From Heterobasidion occidentale (taxonomy: Eukaryota; Basidiomycota; Agaricomycetes; Russulales; Bondarzewiaceae), in NCBI GenBank assembly GCA_039111635.1, contig JBCAQO010000002.1:930001-994000 (forward strand): a stretch of 64,000 nt of DNA. The letters are read 5' to 3'. This document shows, piece by piece, positions 56,221 to 64,000 of the stretch (the first letter of the stretch is position 1; every line of letters starts with the position of its first letter). Below the pieces are notes generated by a model that made no database searches, was not told where the DNA came from, and was given only the letters and a program-made list of their open reading frames with translations. The position numbers and the translations under genes are program-made.

Positions 56221-57064
56221 TGTTAGGACCGCATCCTAACACGTGCTTCGCATGTGAGTGGATGGGCTGGTAAAGTGCTTCGGATGTGCTTCAGACTTGG
56301 ACCGCTCCCTATGACTCATTACTATTTACATGCTCATTACATGAACGCTTCCTTACGGTTCCTGGTTCTTGATGTGGACAGACTTTAGTTCCTGGCCCTG
56401 TTCCTGGTTCCTGATCAATCGTGATGTGGCTCGACATTTGACATGGATGTGGACAGACATTAGTGATACTGTACTATACTTAGATCAATGACACATCTTA
56501 GCTTACGGATCTCGATCATTGACTTCGGTACCTGAGAAGCGCACAGATCAGATCTTGATCCTGCCCTAGATACTTCTTTGTATATTTAGCGGAGATGAGC
56601 TTCTAAGAAGCTCAGCTCGTTCACCTGTAATACACTTGATCTCTGCACTGCGCCCAGTGTCTGGCTACCTTCCTAGCCCACACTTTGTGATCTCTGTCAG
56701 ATCTGAGCAATCCTTTACACGGTCTGATGACGCACTGGACTCGTCTCCCTTCCCTCCCCTCCCTCTACTCATCTGCTTCTACACCGGCCTAGCCGCCTTC
56801 CGTGTTCTCAGTTGGACACCTTCCCGTGTCATCTGTTGGACGGGAGAAGATCATCCGGTTCCTCCTCATCATCAAGAAGACCTCGAAGATCACCTTCTTC
56901 ATTGTTTCGAGGACAAAGCAGAAAGCGACCCCGAATTCCTTGAAAGGGCCCAAAGACGATCCATCATCTTCATCCATTGGAGTCTACGACTCTACGACCC
57001 CATGGAGGTTTAGCCTAGGGACCCCTTCGTGCATCGGTGCACGTGATAGGTCTCCAACCTAACA
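56221..57064 (+). repeat. 5' LTR of element D
   Basis: 844 bp, TGTTAGG..CCTAACA. TATATTTA at 56581-56588, predicted transcript start AGCTCGTTCA at 56614-56623, and a perfect 8-bp inverted repeat (GAGCTTCT/AGAAGCTC) immediately upstream of it. Confidence 0.93.
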
Positions 57065-57850
57065 CTTGAACGAGCTCTTCCATCCCTACCCTACTCCAAG
57101 CTGGATCCCCAGCAGCTACGGCTCTTTCTCCAATCCGTAAACAATATTCTGGCAACCGCCATCAGGGTAAACCAAGCAGGAACCCTGTTAGGACGAATTA
57201 ACAACCCAGGAACAATTGAAGTTGCAAGACACCAAAACCCAGGAAAGGTTTATTCAGGAGTAGCCACATTTCGGCCACAGGGATCACCCAAGATCTTCAT
57301 CGACCTCAGCAAAACTGGATATCAGTTTTCCGGGATTTGCTTCATTAACAAACCAAAGACACCGTTCACCCTCACAGACAACAGAGAGCCCAACGTTGTC
57401 AGAACCGAGGACACCATCAAAATACACAACGGAAGACCAGACGACTTCCCCATCGCAGTTATTGCCGATCTCAGAAGAACCATTGCAAGAAACGTCAACG
57501 AAGACGGAATCAGAACGGAGCTTATCAAGAACAAGGAGAACCGAGACCACTACTCAGTCCTCATCCACTGGACCTTCTCGTCCACCTAGGAAAACACACT
57601 GGAAGCCCCTAACTCTCTGCCAGTCAGAACCGAAATTGACAGGATCATTTTTATTGTCAGAAGAGGAGAGTTCGCCCACAAAACTTATCATCTCCGAACC
57701 CTCATCTCGGGACACACATTCTCCGAAATCATCGAACTCATCGACCAAATTGATATTTCCATCAACAAAATTATCAAAGGGACCCAGACCTACAAGAAGC
57801 ATTACAAGCTGGAAGAAGACAGGCAGTACCCTTCTTCTTCAAAGAATAAA
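57049..57850 (+). CDS. 5' ORF region of family 2, no ATG, with a conserved in-frame stop
   Basis: One frame runs from inside the LTR end through 57586 (VNNILATAIRVNQAGTLLGR, GYQFSGICFINKPKTPF), stops at TAG 57587-57589, and continues in the same frame for about 90 more codons (RIIFIVRRGEFAHKTYHL, ISGHTFSEIIELIDQIDIS) before overlapping the gag start. Copy F has a stop (TAA) at exactly the same place and coding-like sequence on both sides. No methionine precedes the stop in a likely start position. No family was recognised. It could be a separate leader protein or an N-terminal Gag part made by an unusual route. Confidence 0.45.
57067..57076 (+). other. Self-primer binding site of element D
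   Basis: TGAACGAGCT, two bases after the LTR (spacer CT, as in family 1); exact complement of AGCTCGTTCA at the predicted transcript start. Confidence 0.7.
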
Positions 57851-57852
57851 CA

Positions 57853-59391
57853 ATGGACAAAATCACCTTGGGATATCCTCCTGGCTACAGAACAGACCCA
57901 GCAGAAGTCTACAAAGACTTACCCAAAGACTTCAACGAGGACCAACTTTATTACGACGAGAACAAGAGACACTTCTACTACGCAGGAACTCTCACCGGAT
58001 TCTTCCGTAAACGAGGAGAGAGCAGATATGAATACCCCACCTGGGGAGAGAAGACCGTCCATGCAGGACCCCAACTACACCTAGTCAAGGTTGCGGACTA
58101 CGTCGCAAACAAGACCCTCGACAAACCTGAATCACCGACAGATAGGCATTGTAACTCGCCAAGACCGCACATACATACTCTACCCAGAGAAACAGCCAGT
58201 GGAAGTAGAATCTCTAGAAAAAATACTCCCGCTACATCCCCCTTACAAGAAACCACTCCCAAAGAAGACTTCCGAGCCCCAACACCGGAGTTTGTCCCAA
58301 AACCGGAGTATTTTGAAGCACCAAGTGGAAATCCGGAACCACCTGACAATCCAGAGCCTCCGCCCAATACAATGTCGACAGATACTGGAGGTAATGAGTC
58401 CAAGGGACCAGCTATGGCTAAACCTACCACCTTCAGCGGAAACTGGAAATGAACAGAGCAGTTCCTCCACGAAATCGACCTGATGTTCCTGGCCAGGAAA
58501 AAGGATTATGCGAACGAATTCGCCAAAATCGCCTACGCTTTGTCATATATGAAGGAAGGATCAGTGGGGATATGGGCAAGAAACTTTACTCAGGCCAGGA
58601 ACACATTAAAGGATTGGAACAAATACACTTGGGCAGACACGGCCGGCTTCACATCGGTCCGCAAAAAGATAGCCACCGACTTCAAGGAGTTCAATAAAGA
58701 AGCAGACACTCACAACAAATTAGCCAGGGTCAATCAGGGAAAAGAATCATTCAACACCTATCTTCAGCTATTTAAACAGCTCGCGGCGCTTGCCAGTGTA
58801 GATGAAGAAACCAAGAAGACCCATTTCCTGTGAGGACTCAAATGGGAGCTAGCAAAGGGAATTTACGAAGATCCCTCCAAAGATGGAACATGGGATGAAC
58901 TGGTTGAGAAGGCCAAGAAACATGAAAAGATGCGCATTGCAAGGGACCAAGCATACGACCTCCAAAAAGGCAAATTCCAAATCTACACTCCGCGTACCTT
59001 TTACGACGAAAGGGCACCCTCGCGGCACGATAGGGAACCCCAATACAAACCTATGGATGTAGATGCAGCAGAAATGGAGGCCGATGCCGTTCGCACTCGC
59101 TTCAAGAAGCTTACCCTGGCAGAAAGAGATCGACTTGCCAAAGAAGGCAAGTGCTTCTTTTGCAAGAAGCCCGGGCACATGGCGCACAACTGTCCTTCTC
59201 GACCCAAAAGAAGATTCCAGCCTCCTCGTTGCAGGGCGGTGCGAGAAGGAGAAATAGACAAAGGACAATTCGATGATGAAGACGTTGAGGAAGGAAAGAA
59301 CAGAGTCAACCACATCTGCCAAATGATGATGGGACTCAGCATGGAAGAAATCGAAGAAGTTCGAGCCTTTAGCGACTCGAAGAATTTTTAA
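57853..59391 (+). pseudogene. gag: Gag of element D, two nonsense mutations
   Basis: Starts MDKITLGYPPGYRTDP, with a Pro-rich middle, the gag core (FAKIAYALSYMKEGSVGIWA, YLQLFKQLAALASV) and a CX2CX4HX4C knuckle CFFCKKPGHMAHNC near the end. TGA codons at 58450-58452 and 58831-58833 interrupt it; F has CGA at the first position, so that one is a C to T change. Otherwise the frame is continuous to TAA 59391. Confidence 0.85.
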
Positions 59392-59402
59392 GGCCTCTCC
59401 CA

Positions 59403-62400
59403 TTGGCAGCGGATGCGGAGAGTAGGATTCTTGCAGGAAATCGGTACGCTCCTCTGGCCAGTAAAGATACTGACCAAGAGCATGGACATCCAGATGTATT
59501 GTATCTTTCGGAAATGAAATCACATGGTGCACCATCACTCCAACTTGAGACAATGCTCATAGGCAAGAATAGAAAAGCTGCTACACAGGCACTGGTGGAC
59601 AGTGGAGCCACCAGAATCTTCATGCACCCCCGCTTCGTAGAAGCACATCGAATCACCACGCATAAAACCCCTGCCCCTATCCCAGTTAGTATGGTCCAAA
59701 ACACTGAGTTCAAAGGAGGACCCATTACAAGATTTGCCAACCTCAAATTACAGGTTCTAGGCGAAAAAGGGGGGTCGCATACAGAATCGGCAAGATTCTA
59801 CATTGCGGAAATAGGAAAAGAGGACGTCATTTTAGGAACCGACTGGTTATTGGAACATAACCCAGAAGTCGACTGGCATGCCTATGGGCTGCACTTTACC
59901 AGATGCCCGCCCTCCTGCCAAATAAAAGGAGAACCGGTAAAAGCTAAAAGAGCTACAAGAAAACCAGGACGCCCTAAACCAAGCATACGGCACATGGAAA
60001 CAGTACCGCAAACGGGCGACTACTCAATACCAGTGCAAAAGCCGGGCAAAGCAGTACCAGGTTGGAAAGTGGGAAACACCACAGTACCACATCCGTGGAC
60101 AATACCTACAAGTCCAGAGTTCACAACTCGAAGGTTGAATGCCGAACGTCTGAAGGCCCAAACCAGAAATTACAAGGTTCTGACATGGGCTGAAGAAGAC
60201 GTTCCGGAGGACGGTGACAGACTTCCGGCACTTCCCTCCAAGGATCTTGAAGAAGATGGAGTCTATCTCGTTAGATGCCTTGATACAGGAACATTACAGG
60301 CACTGGAATTATACAACGACTCCAAAGAAGGTGTTGATATACACCGCGCCGAAACTACGGAACTTCCGTATGCCAATATACCGGCTCAGGGGAGCAAACC
60401 TGCCAAAGTACAGACAGGGAAACAAACAAAGCACACCAACTTGCAAAGACTTGCAGAAGAAGCCGCCAAAGGGAAACCCGAACTCTCCTTCGAGGAGATA
60501 GTGCCAAAGGAATACTGGAATTATAGAAAGGTTTTTGAAGGCCGACCAAAAGGACAGCTACTGCTCTCTCGACCTTGGGATCACAAAATAGAAATCAAGG
60601 AAGGAATGGATCACTCGCTCAAACCCAAGCTATACAGTCTCAGCCCCGGTGAGCAAGTGGAACTCAAGAAATTCATAGACAAAAACCTTCAGAAAGGATT
60701 CATCAGAGAATCCAAGTCGCATATGGCATCCCATTCTTCTTCATCAAGAAAAAGAATGGGAAATTACGACCAGTAATGGATTATCGCAAACTCAATGAAA
60801 TAACAATCAAAAACAAATACCCTTTGCCGATTATTCAAGAATTACTGGACCTTCTAGCTGAAGCCGTATACTTTTCACTAATGGATGTCGATACAGGATA
60901 TAACAATGTACGCATGAAAGAAGGAAGCGAGAAACTGGCCGTGTTCGTCACCAATCTAGGAATGTACGAACCCCTGGTTATGTTCTTTGGATTAACCAAC
61001 TCGCCGGCAACATTCCAAACGATGATGAACGCACTCTTCAAAGACCTCATCTATGCCAGATTAGTAGCAATCTATATGGACGACATCCTAGTATTTTCTA
61101 AAACAATGGACAACCATATCAAAACGGTACGAAAGGTTCTACAGATTTTACAAGACAACGATCTATACCTGCAACCCTCGAAATGCCACTTCCACAAAAA
61201 GAAAATCAACTACCTTGGATATGTTATATCACATGGACATCTGGAAATGGACCCAATCAAGGTGGCCGGCATTATGGACTGGCCAACCCCTGGAAAAGTC
61301 AAGGAAGTGCAATCGTTTTTAGGTTTTTGCAACTTTTATCGCAGGTTTATCAAGGATTACTCAAAAATAGCACGACCGCTATTTGAGTTGACACAGAAGG
61401 AACGCACCTGGGATTGGACACTGGCATGCAAAGAAGTGTTTCAAACGCTAAAACGAATATTCACAGAATCTCTGGTGCTTGTTATGCCAGATACAAGGAA
61501 CCCTTTCCGCATTGAATGCGATGCCTCCGACTTTGCCACCGGAGCAGTTTTATCACAAGTTGCCGAAGATGGAAAATGGCACCCATGTGCTTATATTTCC
61601 AAGTCGCTCTCACCTACAGAACGCAACTACCCAATCTACGATAAAGAGTTGCTGGCTGTTGTTCGAGCCTTTGAAGCCTGGTGACACTATTTGGAGGGCG
61701 CCGAACACCGGTAGACGTCTGGACGGACCACAAGAACCTCGAATGGTTCCAGTCAAGCCAGAAATTAAACCGTCGGCAAGCACGATGGTCACTCTACCTC
61801 TCGCGTTTCGACTACAAATTGACGCACAAGGCGGGAGTCACTAATAAATACGACGGTCTGTCACGGCGTCCAGACCATAAAAAGGGGGTGGAATTTGACA
61901 ATTCAGGCGAAACACTCTTGGAACCCAAACTTTTCAATAACACAGAAAAGATCCGAAGACCCTTTGCAGAAATCAATGCTATTGATACAGACAACAGTTG
62001 GGACCCTCACCGAATGCTTCACATCCGGGCAACTGGACGAGGAGGTGTTACTATAATAGACGACGACCTCCAGAAACGAATCATTGAAGAAAACAGGAAA
62101 GACGAATGGCTACTAGAAACCCTGGCCAAGATCAAAACCTTAGGACCTCGAAACATGAAGAAAGGCCTACAAGAATGGAACAAAGAAGAAGGATTGGTCC
62201 TTCACAGAGGAAAGATATATGTTCCCCGAAACGAACAACTACGTCAAGAAATTATCAAGCTAAACCATGATAATCTAGCAGCAGGACATCCAAGACAAAG
62301 AGGAACTTTAGCCTTAGTTGGACAAGAATTCACTTGGCCAGGAATATTAAACACAGTTCACCAATATGTGGAAGGATGCGCCATTTGTCAATCCACCAAG

Positions 62401-63687
62401 AACGACACACATCCTACCATGGTACCCCTACAACCAACAGAAATTCCAGATTGACCCTTCGGAACAATAACCATGGATTTTATCACAGATCTGCCGGAAT
62501 CAAACGGATACGACTCACTACATGTAGTAACCGATCGGTTTACCAAAACTGCAGTAATAACTCCATGCCAGAAATCCATCGACTCTGACAGAACCGCCAA
62601 GATCTTGCTAGAAAACACCTGGAGACGCTATGGACTGCCAGATAAAATCATATCGGATAGAGGAACTCAATTCGCTTCAAAAGTAGCGCAAGCCCTGCTC
62701 AAAGAATTAGGAATCAAATCCACCTTAAGCACAGCTTATCATCCATAGACGGACGGTGCTACTGAACGAATGAATCAGGAACTGGAACAATACCTCAGAG
62801 CCTTCTGCAGCTCTTCACAAGACGACTGGGCCGGATTAATCCCCTACGCGGAATATGCCCACAACACCCATTAGCACTCAGCCACGCAGAAGTCACCATT
62901 CGAACTTCTCCATGGATATCAACCATGGGCTTACCCAGCCATCATCGGAAACACGAATGTCCCCACCGTCGACGCTCGCCTCGAAGCTCTGCAGCGTGCT
63001 AGGAAGGAAGCACAAGCCAGCCTCGAAATTGCAGCCAAAGCCATGAGGATACAGCACGACTGTTTTGGAACGGACCTGCCACCTTTCAAGAAAGGAGATC
63101 AAGTATGGCTCGTTGGGAAGAACATCCACACCGATCACCCATCAGAGAAACTGAGACCCAAACACTTTGGGCCATTTGAAATCACTGACACTATAGGAAA
63201 TGTCAACTTCAGGTTGAAACTGCCCAACAGCTGGAAGCACATTCACGACGTCTTCTATGCTAGTCGACTCACGCCCTACAAGGAGAATGAGGTCTACGGC
63301 CCTAACTACCCTAAACCGGCTCCGGACCTGATCAAAGGGCAAGAAGAATTCGAAGTTGAAGCCATCGTCGGAGCCCGATGCTTTGGGCGATGGAAGATCC
63401 TGCAGTACCTGATCAAATGGAAGGGCTACCCAGAATTGGACAACTCTTGGGAAGCCGCGGCAAACATCACTAATGCACAAGAAGCCATAAACGACTTCTA
63501 CCGCCGGCATCCTCGGGCAGTCAAAGGAATGGAAGCCTCCATTCTGGCCCTGGTGATCGAATTGGAACTCAACAGAGTAGCCGAAGAAGATCAAATTAAA
63601 AAGAAGCTCGAGAAGCATCCGATCGGAAAGAAGCTCCTCGCTACAGGATTGGCTATCCCCCAGATCATGGAAGAGATCAACAAATGA
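59403..63687 (+). pseudogene. pol: Pol of element D: protease, RT, RNase H, integrase, chromodomain
   Basis: The protease has the classical LVDSGAT (about 59590) and LGTDWLLEHN. RT has MDYRKLNE, FFGLTNSPATFQTMMN and AIYMDDILVF. RNase H has ECDASDFATGAVLSQ, and the integrase zinc site ends CAICQST. The core has TMDFITDLPES and SDRGTQFASK. The chromodomain is FEVEAIVGARCF with LIKWKGYPELDNSW. Lesions: one-base deletion near 60733 at the start of RT, TGA at 61682, one-base deletion near 61711, TGA at 62452 (Trp codon), TAG at 62746 and TAG at 62873 (Gln codons). Not functional. Confidence 0.9.
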
Positions 63688-63884
63688 ATGACGCAGATAA
63701 AGAAGCCGCCCCTGGTTCCTCGATCAAAAGTGCCACCACCGGCGATCAACAATTGAGAAGCACAACCAAAGAAGCCCAATATAGACTCGTCTCAATCAAA
63801 GCCACAGCAGAAACGATCGGACAACTCTAATTGGCGGACTTAAGCATACTAGGAGCTACAAAAGCAGACCAACCGAGGATTGGC

Positions 63885-64000
63885 ATGGCCAGGCAAACGA
63901 CTATGACCCCTTTCGACCCCACCTTATCCACAGTAGCCGTTTATACCATCGTCGCGACTCTTGCTCTCACCGCTGTCTCCGTCGCCATCGCCCTTGTCCT
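63885..64000 (+). CDS. Start of a post-pol ORF with a hydrophobic N-terminus (partial)
   Basis: ATG at 63885, open to the window end (38 codons). After a short polar start (MARQTTMTPF) comes a hydrophobic segment (IVATLALTAVSVAIALVL) that could be a signal anchor or membrane helix. It follows pol of D by about 200 bp. Another short frame (63684 onwards) lies between. What the full protein is cannot be seen here. Confidence 0.35.
   Translation, partial: MARQTTMTPFDPTLSTVAVYTIVATLALTAVSVAIALV

Larger units (their letters stand above)
56221..64000 (+). mobile_element. Ty3/gypsy chromovirus, family 2, element D (5' LTR to end of window)
   Basis: LTR 56221-57064, self-primer site, ATG-less 5' ORF region, gag, pol with chromodomain, and the beginning of a further ORF; the 3' LTR lies outside. 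Gag and pol are decayed by several in-frame stops, each explained by a C:G to T:A transition, and by at least two one-base deletions. Family 2 differs from family 1 throughout, but the gene order is the same. Confidence 0.92.

Overview
The window reads as a piece of an Agaricomycete (Basidiomycota) nuclear genome. Host-type genes have short GT..AG introns of about 54-70 nt. The families fit that group: a FunK1-type kinase, an F-box protein with the fungal N-terminal helix, a DUF6589-type protein with a RecQ-like helicase, and chromodomain Ty3/gypsy elements. No bacterial operon, rRNA or complete tRNA gene was seen.

Layout. 1-3007: 5' end of a minus-strand Ty3/gypsy chromovirus of 'family 1' (element A). 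3008-13161: gene-poor host DNA with short relics, a pyrimidine-rich stretch, a two-exon F-box gene (7413-9132, minus) and a four-exon C2H2 zinc-finger gene (11396-12909). 13162-13955: small non-coding TA-flanked inverted-repeat element. 13960-20749: the most interesting object, a unit bounded by about 45-bp inverted repeats that holds two convergent multi-exon genes, a DUF6589-like protein (14040-18074) and a RecQ-like helicase (18092-20508, minus). The first is split by a solo family-1 LTR with a 5-bp target duplication. 21176-23705: V-ATPase subunit a pseudogene. 26148-28454: intact-looking FunK1 kinase gene.

28880-64000 is mostly nested LTR retrotransposons. Element B (28880-39744, plus) has almost identical LTRs and an AGAGT target duplication. 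It is followed by the last two exons of a GCN5-like bromodomain gene (39900-40189, minus), cut by 'family 2' LTRs. Then come a truncated plus-strand family-2 copy F (40469-42865), the 3' end of a minus-strand copy E (42866-44532), the complete but decayed family-1 element C (44533-55434, minus), 0.8 kb of AT-rich DNA, and the decayed plus-strand family-2 element D (56221 to the window end).

Both retrotransposon families encode gag with a CCHC knuckle, protease, RT (YMDD), RNase H, integrase and a terminal chromodomain. Both carry a 10-nt primer-binding site two bases inside the 5' LTR that is complementary to the predicted first 10 nt of their own transcript. That is the Tf1/sushi self-priming arrangement rather than tRNA priming. 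Family 1 also has an extra ORF region after pol and about 2 kb of 3' non-coding DNA built from a recurring motif of about 20 bp.
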